NCBI GenBank assembly: GCA_903928115.1
Contig: CAIYPP010000113.1
Location: 80,785 to 144,784 of the forward strand
Source of the DNA: an uncultured Planctomycetota bacterium
GTDB taxonomy: Bacteria > Planctomycetota > UBA1135 > GCA-002686595
Direction of reading: 5' to 3'
Length of the DNA stretch: 64,000 nt
Part shown: positions 36,015 through 43,595 of the stretch, piece after piece
Layout: each line of letters begins with the position of its first letter
Numbering within the stretch: the first letter of the stretch is position 1
The notes under the pieces: generated by a model
Told to the model about the DNA's origin: nothing
The model's database searches: none
What the model saw: the letters and a program-made list of their open reading frames with translations, nothing else
Made by a program: the position numbers and the translations under genes

Positions 36015-37310
36015 TCAGGCGGGGCTCGACCAACCGCGTTGCCACGCGCCGAAGTGCGCGGCCCCCGATGCGGTGCAGGCGACGATGTCCTCGATCCGCA
36101 CGCCGAACTCGCCGTAGACGTACACGCCCGGCTCGTTCGAGAGCGTCATGCCGGGCTGCAACTTCACGCGGCTGCCACCGTCGAAGTACGGATCCTCGTG
36201 GCCTTCCATGCCGATCCCGTGGCCGAGGCGGTGGGTGAACTTGGAGTAGCCCGAGCCGTAGCCGGCAGCCTCCAGACTTGCGCGCGCGGCACGGTCGACC
36301 TCGCGACACTCGACCCCGGGCGCAATCGTCTCGAACGCGCGGGCCTGCGCGTCGTGCACGGCGTGCCATGCGCGCTGCTGTGCCTCGCTCGGCGTTCCCT
36401 CGACGCACCACGTACGAGTGATGTCGCTCGAGTACCCGTGCAAGCTCGCGCCCGTGTCGACGAGGAGGAACTCCCCGCGCGAGAGGGCGATCGACTGATT
36501 GTCGCCATGCGGATACGCCGCCGCAGGTCCGACGAGCGCCAGACTCCAAGGCGAGGTCATGCCGAGCTTCAGGTGGGCGCGCGACATGAGCTTGGCGACG
36601 TCGTCACCCTTCATGCCGAGCCGCACGCGCTGTGAGACGGCGCCGATGGCGAGCTGTGTGCCTTCGTTGGCGACACGCAAGAGCTCGAGCTCGTGGGCGT
36701 CCTTCACGCCGCGCAGCGCGACGAGCACGTCCCGTCCCGAGACGACACGCTCCGGCCCCATCTCCGTGCGCAGGCCGTCCGCGACAAAGAAGCGAGCCTG
36801 CGGGTCGATCGCGACCCGCTCGACTCGACGCGCTCGGAGGGCGGCTGCGAGGGGTGCGAAGGCGTACTCATGCTCCTCCCAGCGCACGAGGTCGCCGCCG
36901 GGCCCCTTGGGCGACTCGACGGAGAGGCGCGCCTTTTCGGCCTCGAACGCGGGGCAGAGCCAAAAGTGGCTGCCGTCGGCGAGCACGAGCAGCGCGAAGG
37001 TTCGCTCGGAGCGGCCCCACGTGACGCCGCTCAGATAGCTCATCGTCGGTCCGCCTTCGCAGAGATACGCGTCGAGCGAGTGCTGGGCCAGAAGTGTCGC
37101 GAGCCGCGCGCGTCGGGCGCTGCGCTCTTCCGCCGAGATCGGTGCGACGAGCACGCGCAGGTCCGGGAGCTCGTCGAAGTCCTCCTCCGTTCGGGGAGCC
37201 GCAGATTCCAGCTCGCGCGAAGGGCTCTGGCACGCGGCCCAAACTCCTGCGCCGCCGAGCGCGGTCGCGGCTGCGAAGAGCCGCCGTCGGTCCAGCTTCC
37301 TAGGTTCCAT
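36015..37310 (-). CDS. Exported M24 peptidase (Xaa-Pro aminopeptidase-like)
   Basis: This is a 431-residue protein. The N-terminus RKLDRRRLFAAATALGGAGV with a following AAC looks like a Tat-type signal with a lipobox. The N-terminal domain (~60-200) is creatinase-like. The M24 catalytic domain has all five metal ligands: LLVDTGASLHGYSSDITRT (two Asp), HRLGHGIGMEGHE (His), SNEPGVYV (Glu) and GVRIEDIV (Glu). It would remove N-terminal residues before proline in the periplasm. A TAACCT box ends six bases before the ATG. It follows the S9 peptidase-like gene's stop by nine bases in the opposite order of transcription, i.e. it lies downstream of that gene. Confidence 0.85.
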   Translation of the reverse strand: MEPRKLDRRRLFAAATALGGAGVWAACQSPSRELESAAPRTEEDFDELPDLRVLVAPISAEERSARRARLATLLAQHSLDAYLCEGGPTMSYLSGVTWGRSERTFALLVLADGSHFWLCPAFEAEKARLSVESPKGPGGDLVRWEEHEYAFAPLAAALRARRVERVAIDPQARFFVADGLRTEMGPERVVSGRDVLVALRGVKDAHELELLRVANEGTQLAIGAVSQRVRLGMKGDDVAKLMSRAHLKLGMTSPWSLALVGPAAAYPHGDNQSIALSRGEFLLVDTGASLHGYSSDITRTWCVEGTPSEAQQRAWHAVHDAQARAFETIAPGVECREVDRAARASLEAAGYGSGYSKFTHRLGHGIGMEGHEDPYFDGGSRVKLQPGMTLSNEPGVYVYGEFGVRIEDIVACTASGAAHFGAWQRGWSSPA

Positions 37311-37319
37311 GAACGGAGG

Positions 37320-39809
37320 TTACTTCGCTCGGAGTGCGCGTACGAGGAAGCGCTCGATGCGGCGGTACTCGTCGACCCAGTGCGGCCCGTCTGCGAAGGC
37401 GTGGTCTTGGCTGGGGTAGAGCATCGCGTCGAAGTCGAGCCCCAAGTCGATCAGCTTCTCGATCAGCCGGATCGAGTCCTGCGCGAACACGTTCGAGTCC
37501 ACCATGCCGTGGAGGATCAGCAGGGGATCCTGCAGTTTTTGCGCGTGGTCGATCGGTGAGCTCGCCGTGTAGGCGTCGGGGTGCGTCGACGGTCGCCCCA
37601 GACGCGGCTGCGTGTAGCCGGGGTGGTACGTGCGCCAGTCGGTGACCGAGCGCAGGGCCGCGCCGCCCGACCAGCGCTCGGGCTGCGTGAAGAGGGCCAT
37701 CAGCGTCAGGAATCCACCGTAGGAACCGCCGTAGCACACGACGCTCGAGGGATCGACGACGCCGCGTCGCGCGAGCTCGTCGATCACTGCTGCGATGTCC
37801 TCGAGCTCGAGCTTGCCGAGCTGGAACTGTACGTCTCCGCGGAACTTGGCGCCGTAGCCCGCGCTGCCTCGGTAGTCGACGTCGGCGACGACGAAGCCCT
37901 GCTCGGCGAGTCGCGAGTGGAACATCAGGTTCACCGCGTACTCCGTCATCGAGTCGGTGACGTTCTGCAGATAGCCCGCCCCGTGGATGAACACGATGCA
38001 CGGACGTGCCTCGCGGGGCTTCGAGAGCGTGGAGCCGCGAGGCGAGTAAACGTGAGCGCGAACGTCCGAGCCATCTGCGGAGTGAACTTGGAGCTTTTCG
38101 GGCAAGATCCAGTCGTGCTGGGAGTAGGCGAGCGGAATCGTCGAGGTCAGTCGCCGCGCAGGCGTGCTGCCGTCGATGGGCACGCACCACAGCTCTCCCG
38201 GAACTCCGAGCTCCTCGTGCTCAAAGAGCACCGTCGAGCCATCGGACGAGACGCGCGCACCCGTGTTCATGCCCGCGGGCAGCGGGAGCCAGCGCACTCC
38301 GCGCTCCTCGACGACGCCGAGCTCGCGCCGTGCAGGATCTTTGCGGCTCGCGCAGATGAGAAGCGCGCCTTGCTCGGTCGTGAGCCACTGCGAGACTTCT
38401 CCCTCGACGGCGGTGCGCTGGCGCAGCTCGCCGCTTGCGGGATCGAGCTCGAACAGTTGATTGCGGCCCGGAGTGGTCGAGAACGGAGCGCCCTCGGATG
38501 CGAGCAAGATGCGCGTGCCTTCGCGGTTCCAGCGGGCGAACGCGCCCGGACCGCCGACCCAGTGCTCGTCACGTTCGACGAGGGCGAGGCGCGGACCGGC
38601 GGCACTCCAAATCCACGTCTCCACGGCGCGATAGTCTTCCGAGGTGCGCCGTAGCGCGAAGCGCGGCTCGCCCTCGGGCGCCCAGCCGATCGCGCCCATC
38701 GGCGTGCGCGCGTTGCCGGGGAGCTCCAGCGCGCGCTTCGAGCCGTCGCGCGTCGACCAGATCCATGCCTTGCGTGCGGGCCATTCGTCGTCCGCGAGGT
38801 CCGAGCGCGCCTCGCGCGTCGTCACACGCTCCGTGAGGTAATCGGGGATCAGCGTCGGCTTGGGGCGTCCGCTGGTGTCGACCTCGAAGCCGAAGACCCA
38901 CTCGCCGCAGGGCGAGAGGTCGAGTCCTTCGATGCGGCCGAGGTCCGCGAGCCCTTCGAGCACGACGCCGCGACCCGTGGCGAAGTCGTGGAAGTGCTCG
39001 TTCGCGCGAGTCTTGTCGGCGACGAGCTTGCCGTCCTTCGAAAACACGCGGGTGCCATCGCGCGAGCGCTCGATCCTTCCGAGCGGCGCTGCGACGTCGC
39101 GCGTGGTGCAATCCTCCGTGGTGAGCGAGACCGGCCACGTGCTCTCGTCTTCGATTCGCAGCCGATAGAGCTCGCCTCCGCCGCGCACCTCCAGCGTGGC
39201 GCCTCCGTCGGAGAAATCGAGCCCGGTGATACCCCCGATACGCGGCAACTCCTCGCCGCTTGCGTCGCGCGCATCCTTCGGTGGATCCGAGTAGACGAGC
39301 CGCGCGGTCGGCTGCATGCGCTCGTCCCAGTCGACGATGGCGATCGCGTCACCGGTGGCCACGGCGAGGCGATGCCCATTAGGGCTCCAGCTCTGCAGGC
39401 GCAGCCGCGTCGCTTCTTTCGTTTCTCCGCCCGCGGCGGCTTCGCTGTCGCGGAAGAGGTCTTGCACGACAGCCGCGAGCGAGTTGGCTTCGCCGAGTGC
39501 CGTGGGCTCGGCTCGCGTGTCGATCCAGTAGGGACTGCTGTTTCGAGCCCAGCTGCGCGCGCCTGCCGCGTCGGTTTCCGTACTCCGCCAGTCGACTAGG
39601 GCCACGCGGCCGTCGGGTGCGAGCGAGCGCAGGCGTGGAGCCTCGCCCTGAAGCCCGGGCAGCAAGAAAATCTCTTCCAAGGTCGGCCGGACATCGGCGA
39701 GGTCCCCGGAGCGCTCCGGAGCACGGGCGGTGACGCACGCGCACAGCGCGAGGGCGAGCACGAAGGGCAGTCGGTGGGGGCGTCCGAGGGGGGCAGCGGG
39801 GCGCTTCAT
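37320..39809 (-). CDS. Exported S9-family (prolyl oligopeptidase/DPP-like) peptidase
   Basis: This is an 829-residue protein. The signal LPFVLALALCACVTARA probably ends in a lipobox cysteine. Residues ~60-560 form a beta-propeller. The C-terminal alpha/beta hydrolase domain has GGSYGGF with the nucleophile Ser696, ILHGMVDSNV with the catalytic Asp, and SQDHAFADG with the catalytic His. The oxyanion region is CIVFIHGAGYLQ. It is expected to cleave short peptides after proline or similar residues. Together with the M24 enzyme downstream it forms an exported proline-peptide degradation pair. A TAGCTT box lies seven bases before the ATG at 39807-39809. Confidence 0.87.
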   Translation of the reverse strand: MKRPAAPLGRPHRLPFVLALALCACVTARAPERSGDLADVRPTLEEIFLLPGLQGEAPRLRSLAPDGRVALVDWRSTETDAAGARSWARNSSPYWIDTRAEPTALGEANSLAAVVQDLFRDSEAAAGGETKEATRLRLQSWSPNGHRLAVATGDAIAIVDWDERMQPTARLVYSDPPKDARDASGEELPRIGGITGLDFSDGGATLEVRGGGELYRLRIEDESTWPVSLTTEDCTTRDVAAPLGRIERSRDGTRVFSKDGKLVADKTRANEHFHDFATGRGVVLEGLADLGRIEGLDLSPCGEWVFGFEVDTSGRPKPTLIPDYLTERVTTREARSDLADDEWPARKAWIWSTRDGSKRALELPGNARTPMGAIGWAPEGEPRFALRRTSEDYRAVETWIWSAAGPRLALVERDEHWVGGPGAFARWNREGTRILLASEGAPFSTTPGRNQLFELDPASGELRQRTAVEGEVSQWLTTEQGALLICASRKDPARRELGVVEERGVRWLPLPAGMNTGARVSSDGSTVLFEHEELGVPGELWCVPIDGSTPARRLTSTIPLAYSQHDWILPEKLQVHSADGSDVRAHVYSPRGSTLSKPREARPCIVFIHGAGYLQNVTDSMTEYAVNLMFHSRLAEQGFVVADVDYRGSAGYGAKFRGDVQFQLGKLELEDIAAVIDELARRGVVDPSSVVCYGGSYGGFLTLMALFTQPERWSGGAALRSVTDWRTYHPGYTQPRLGRPSTHPDAYTASSPIDHAQKLQDPLLILHGMVDSNVFAQDSIRLIEKLIDLGLDFDAMLYPSQDHAFADGPHWVDEYRRIERFLVRALRAK

Positions 39810-39816
39810 GCCGCAG

Positions 39817-39822
39817 AAGCTA
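39817..39822 (-). promoter_or_regulatory. -10-like box TAGCTT before the S9 peptidase
   Basis: On the minus strand TAGCTT is followed by CTGCGGC and then the ATG at 39809, seven bases apart. Confidence 0.45.
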
Positions 39823-39878
39823 CCGCAGGGTTTCGCACAAGAATCGATTTCCTTTCAGACGGCTTCCAGCGCGGTCCG

Positions 39879-40508
39879 ATGGGTCCGGGCGTGACGGTCG
39901 AAACCGATGCCGAGGACGCACGAGCGCAAGCGCTGACGCGCGAGGCACAGCTCGTCGCCCGCGAGTCGCTCGAACGACCGACGGTTCCGTCCGCGGAGCG
40001 TGCGCGCGGACCGGGCTGGATGGTCTGGACCTTGCAAGCGACCCTGCTTGGGATCGTCGGCTATCTCTGCATCTTCAACCTGTCGGTCGTGCGCGGCAGC
40101 TCGATGGCACCGCGCATCCACGACGGCGATCGCATCCTGATCGACCACCTGAGCTACGTCTTCGGCGAGGTTCAGCGCGGCGACATCGTCGTGCTGAAGT
40201 ACCCGCTCGATCCGTCGGTCGACTACATCAAGCGCATCGTCGGCCTGCCCGGCGACGACGTCGTGCTCGAAGATGGCGAAGTGTGGGTCAATGGCCAGCG
40301 CATCGACGAACCCTACGTCACGCAGGCGGATCCTTTTGCACGCGTGCGCGTGCACGTGAAGCCCGCGCACTACTTCGTGCTCGGCGACAACCGTCCGCGC
40401 TCGTGCGACTCCCGGGACTTCGGCCTCGTGCCGCAGGACTACATCCGCGGTCGCGTCGAGGTGCGCGTGTGGCCGCCGGAGCGGCTCGGGACGATCGACG
40501 AGGGCTGA
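39879..40508 (+). CDS. lepB: Signal peptidase I
   Basis: This protein is about 209 residues. After a polar N-terminus of ~48 residues comes one membrane helix (WTLQATLLGIVGYLCIFN), then the type I signal peptidase boxes: GSSMAP (catalytic Ser75), DYIKRIVGLPGD (catalytic Lys118), and LGDNRPRSCDSRDFG. It cleaves signal peptides of exported proteins at the outer face of the inner membrane, which fits the many exported proteins here. ATG 39879 is the first good start; GTG 39891 is possible. It is divergent from the S9 peptidase gene. No clear promoter box or ribosome site is visible. Confidence 0.92.
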   Translation: MGPGVTVETDAEDARAQALTREAQLVARESLERPTVPSAERARGPGWMVWTLQATLLGIVGYLCIFNLSVVRGSSMAPRIHDGDRILIDHLSYVFGEVQRGDIVVLKYPLDPSVDYIKRIVGLPGDDVVLEDGEVWVNGQRIDEPYVTQADPFARVRVHVKPAHYFVLGDNRPRSCDSRDFGLVPQDYIRGRVEVRVWPPERLGTIDEG

Positions 40509-40546
40509 GCCCCGCGTCGCGGCTTCCCCGCGTCGGCTCGAGGCTC

Positions 40547-40552
40547 TAGAGT
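40547..40552 (+). promoter_or_regulatory. -10-like box TAGAGT before the SDR gene
   Basis: TAGAGT ends six bases before ATG 40559. The spacing leaves essentially no leader. Confidence 0.55.
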
Positions 40553-40558
40553 CTCGCC

Positions 40559-41287
40559 ATGCGGGCGAGCGGGCAGCCGGTGGCGATCGTGACGGGCAGC
40601 GCCCGCGGGCTCGGACTCGCCTGCGCGCGTAGGCTCGCCGCAGATGGCGTTTTCGTTCACGTCGTGTACCGCAGCGAGAGTGCCTCGTTGCGCGACCTTC
40701 AGGCAGAGTTTGGGCCGCGGGTCCACCGCGCCAATCTGGAGCAGCCGGAGGACTGGGAGCGACTCGTCGCGCGGGTGCTCGAGCTCGACGGGCGCGTCGA
40801 TCACTTCGTCCACGCCGTCGGTGAGTACGTGCGTGCGCCGCTCGCTGCGACGAGTGCTGCAGACTTGCGGCGGATGCTCTCGAACAACGTGGAGAGCGCG
40901 TTCCTTGGTGTTACGGCGCTGCGCGCGGCGCTGCGCTCCACGAAAGGCAGTGCGGTGCTCTTCGGTTGCGCCGGCGTCGAGACGGCGCGCGGTCGGCGCG
41001 AGGCGGCGAGCTATGTCGCGGCGAAGTCGGCGCTGCTCGTGCTCGCGCGCTCGTGGGCCGTCGAGGAGGCGCCGCACGGGGTGCGGGTCAACATGGTCGC
41101 GCCCGGCGTGATTCCTCACGCGGACGCGTCCGAGGACACGCTCGATCCGCGTCTGTGGGAGCGCATCCCAATGGCGCGTCCCGGGGAGCCGCGCGAGGTG
41201 GCGGACGCCGTCGCGTGGCTTTGTTCTCCATCGGCGAGCTACGTCACCGGCACCGTGATCGAGGTGTCGGGCGGCTGGCTGCTCTGA
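40559..41287 (+). CDS. Short-chain dehydrogenase/reductase (FabG-like) with Cys in the Ser position
   Basis: This is a 242-residue SDR. TGSARGLGLACARRL is the NAD(P) motif, and NNVESAFLGVTALR carries the conserved Asn. SYVAAK gives Tyr152 and Lys156, and VNMVAPGVI and SYVTGTVIEVSGGWLL match FabG-type enzymes. The catalytic Ser, normally in a GSVxG/SSxxG turn about 13 residues before Tyr, is missing: the turn reads LFGCAG with Cys137, and the following loop is two residues longer. It may still reduce carbonyls, as in pteridine reductase-like variants, but the substrate is unknown. It starts at ATG 40559 under a TAGAGT box. Confidence 0.8.
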   Translation: MRASGQPVAIVTGSARGLGLACARRLAADGVFVHVVYRSESASLRDLQAEFGPRVHRANLEQPEDWERLVARVLELDGRVDHFVHAVGEYVRAPLAATSAADLRRMLSNNVESAFLGVTALRAALRSTKGSAVLFGCAGVETARGRREAASYVAAKSALLVLARSWAVEEAPHGVRVNMVAPGVIPHADASEDTLDPRLWERIPMARPGEPREVADAVAWLCSPSASYVTGTVIEVSGGWLL

Positions 41288-41424
41288 GCCATCGGAAAGT
41301 TTTTCCCGACGGACTCGACCGGTTCGGAGGCGTGCTTGGCTTGCAGGGGCACGCTGCGAGTTCCATCTCCCGATGCGGGGGACGCTCGCGGACGGCGATA
41401 CCCCCCTGACAAAGGAGTCCTCCG

Positions 41425-42024
41425 ATGTCTCTCGCCCTGAGCCTGCGTTCGATCCTCGGCCCCTTGTTCCTCGCTGTGGTGCCCGCGACGGCGCTCGCGG
41501 CGGTTCCGGATGGGAAGTGCGCCGTCACCGGCGCGTGGAGCACGCCTTCGGCAGAGGTCGTGAGCCTCCACGCGGAGGTCGGCCTCGTCGACGACGCCCT
41601 GAGCCACGTGCTCGCGGGCAAGCTGATCGGCGGCGTGTCGGGCGGTGCCTTCGTCGGCGAGCTGACTCCGATGGCGCTGGACGCGACGGAGCCGAAGAAG
41701 CCGCTCCTTCCGCTGCGCTACGAGCTCGCGGGTGCCTATTCGCGCGGCACCGATGGCCAGCTCTACGTCAGCGCCGACGTTCTGCTCGACCTCCGCCAGA
41801 TCGGTCTCGTTGGCTACGTGAAGACGGGCGAGCTTTCCGGCGTGCTGCGGGTCGTGCAGATCGAGCCTGCGACCGTGGTCAGCGTCCCGCGCGCCGGTGA
41901 CCTCCGGACCATGAAGGGCGGGTTGCTGGAAAGCTCGGTACCGAAGGCCGTTGCCGTGACGAAGCGCCCAAGGCCGGTTGCCCGCGGTGGGATCTTCCTC
42001 GCCTCGCTGCAGCTCTTCGAGTGA
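41425..42024 (+). CDS. Exported protein of unknown function
   Basis: This is a 199-residue protein. An N-terminal signal peptide (SLRSILGPLFLAVVPATALA) with an Ala-x-Ala cleavage site is clear. The mature part has a single cysteine (GKCAVTG) and several beta-strand-like blocks such as LAGKLIGGVSGGAFVGEL and LPLRYELAGAYSRG. I do not recognise the family. It has one of the best ribosome sites in the window: AAAGGAG nine bases before ATG 41425. It therefore differs from the leaderless genes around it, and a leader of at least 20 bases is expected. Confidence 0.65.
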   Translation: MSLALSLRSILGPLFLAVVPATALAAVPDGKCAVTGAWSTPSAEVVSLHAEVGLVDDALSHVLAGKLIGGVSGGAFVGELTPMALDATEPKKPLLPLRYELAGAYSRGTDGQLYVSADVLLDLRQIGLVGYVKTGELSGVLRVVQIEPATVVSVPRAGDLRTMKGGLLESSVPKAVAVTKRPRPVARGGIFLASLQLFE

Positions 42025-42087
42025 CCTGAACCCGAGCTTGCCTGTTCATGCCGCGGCGGATTCCCGACGGATCCGCCGCGGCTCCGT

Positions 42088-42093
42088 TAGGCT
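42088..42093 (+). promoter_or_regulatory. -10-like box TAGGCT; supports GTG start 42104
   Basis: TAGGCT ends ten bases before the GTG at 42104. The longer in-frame reading upstream would be outside the transcript. Confidence 0.45.
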
Positions 42094-42103
42094 CATATCG
42101 CCC

Positions 42104-42661
42104 GTGGACGACCTGCTCTTCGAACCTGTCGTGCGACACCTTGCCTCGCGAGGGACCCCGGCCGAGCCGGATCCGTCGCTGCGCCAAGCCGCGGTGGCGC
42201 TCGTGCTCGCGCCCCGTGCCGGTGCGCTCGAAGTGCTCTTGATCCGGCGCGCGGAGCGTGCGGGGGATCCTTGGTCGGGGCAGATGGGGCTCCCCGGCGG
42301 CCATCGCGAGGCCCACGATGCAGACCTGCTGGCCACGGCGGTGCGCGAGACGCGCGAAGAGCTCGGGCTCGACCTGACCGCTGCGCGCCACCTCGGTGCG
42401 CTGGAGGAGCTGCGGCCCGTGATCCGTCCGCTCGCCGTGCGCCCCTACGTCTTCGCGCTTCCAGCGCTCCTCGAGGTCGTTCCCGGCCCCGAGGTCCAGA
42501 GCGTCCTGTGGACACGCCTCGACGTCCTCGCGTCGGCCCGCTCGACGACGGAGGTCTTCCACAAGGGCGAGCTGCGCACGATGCCGTGCTATCGCGTGGG
42601 TGCCGACGTGGTGTGGGGGATGACCTATCGGATCTTGGATCCGCTGGTCGAGCGCCGCTAG
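42104..42661 (+). CDS. Nudix hydrolase, CoA-pyrophosphatase (NudL-like)
   Basis: This protein is about 185 residues. VLLIRRAERAGDPWSGQMGL resembles the UPF0035 lead-in of CoA pyrophosphatases. It runs into LPGGHREAHDADLLATAVRE, with RETREELGL completing the box. The Nudix glutamate helix (REXXEEXG) is intact, and the upstream part has the D-x-x-L pattern of NudL rather than the strict G-x5-E. These enzymes split CoA or acyl-CoA into 3',5'-ADP and acyl-phosphopantetheine. The GTG at 42104 is supported by the TAGGCT box ten bases before. Its TAG stop is inside a CTAG palindrome shared with the convergent gene. Confidence 0.78.
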   Translation: MDDLLFEPVVRHLASRGTPAEPDPSLRQAAVALVLAPRAGALEVLLIRRAERAGDPWSGQMGLPGGHREAHDADLLATAVRETREELGLDLTAARHLGALEELRPVIRPLAVRPYVFALPALLEVVPGPEVQSVLWTRLDVLASARSTTEVFHKGELRTMPCYRVGADVVWGMTYRILDPLVERR

Positions 42662-43560
42662 GCCCGCGCGATCCGCACCGAGAGCTCGCCGATTCCCTCG
42701 ACCGAGCACAGGGACTCGTCCCCGTCGACGAGCGGCCCCACGCCCGCCGGAGTGCCCATCAGCACGATGTCGCCCGCATGGAACGAGAGGTGGCGCGAGA
42801 GCCACGCGATCGCCTGCGGTACGGTCACGATCAGGTCCTTCGTACTCGCGTGCTGGCGCTCCTCGCGCGAGCCGTTCTCGTGCACAACCGCTGCACGCAC
42901 CGCGAGGTCGGAAATGTCGAGCGAGTCGCGCGGCACGAAGCACGGACCGAGCGGGCAGAATCCCTCGAGGTTCTTCGCGCGGAACCACGGGTACTTCAGC
43001 TCGCGGTCGCTCTTTTGCAGCGTGCGCGCCGTCAGATCGTTGGCGACCGTATAGCCTGCGACGTGCTCGAGCGCGCGCTCCTCCGGGATCTCCCAGCCGC
43101 CCTTTCCGATCACGACGGCGAGCTCCGCCTCGTGGTCGACGCGCGCCGTGTACCAGCGCGGAACGGCGATCACCGCGCCGTGGGGACGCAGTGTCTCGGG
43201 CAGCTTGTTGAAGAAGAGCGGCTCTTCCGGCACCGCTTCGCCGAACTCGGCGGCGTGCTCGCGAAAGTTCTTTCCGAGCGCGAGGATCTTGCCGACGCGC
43301 TCGGGCTCGACAGGAACGAGCCGAGCGGTGTGGCTCGCCGCGGCCTTCCACGTCCCGCGCGCGAGTGCAGCCTCGAGCTTCGCGCTCTCGAAGAAGCCGC
43401 TCGCCGCGAGCTCGACCACGGTGCGCGGGGCGCTCGGAGCGTGCTCGGAGAGCCACGCGCTGAGGTCGAGGGCTCGGCCGTCGACCTCGAGGACGAGCGC
43501 GGCTCGACTTGCGTCGCTATGGGGGATTGCAGCGCGAACGACGCGGATTTGGCGGGCCAT
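42658..43560 (-). CDS. Fumarylacetoacetate hydrolase-family enzyme
   Basis: This is a 300-residue protein. The C-terminal FAH domain has ILALGKNFREHAAEFG, the metal-binding HEAELAVVIGKGG (Glu-x-Glu), GYTVANDLTARTLQ (Asp), KNLEGFCPLGPCFVP, and VLMGTPAGVGPL. Members hydrolyse or decarboxylate beta-diketo acids, as in aromatic catabolism, or act as oxaloacetate tautomerase/acylpyruvase (FAHD1 type); the GKNFREHAAE form fits the latter group. The substrate is uncertain. ATG 43560 follows a TAGAGT box by six bases. Its stop shares CTAG (42658-42661) with the convergent Nudix gene. Confidence 0.82.
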   Translation of the reverse strand: MARQIRVVRAAIPHSDASRAALVLEVDGRALDLSAWLSEHAPSAPRTVVELAASGFFESAKLEAALARGTWKAAASHTARLVPVEPERVGKILALGKNFREHAAEFGEAVPEEPLFFNKLPETLRPHGAVIAVPRWYTARVDHEAELAVVIGKGGWEIPEERALEHVAGYTVANDLTARTLQKSDRELKYPWFRAKNLEGFCPLGPCFVPRDSLDISDLAVRAAVVHENGSREERQHASTKDLIVTVPQAIAWLSRHLSFHAGDIVLMGTPAGVGPLVDGDESLCSVEGIGELSVRIARA

Positions 43561-43566
43561 GGACGC

Positions 43567-43572
43567 ACTCTA
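43567..43572 (-). promoter_or_regulatory. -10-like box TAGAGT before the FAH gene
   Basis: On the minus strand TAGAGT is followed by GCGTCC and then the ATG at 43560, exactly six bases. Confidence 0.55.
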
Positions 43573-43595
43573 GCAGCCGTCGACGGCCCGCGGGT

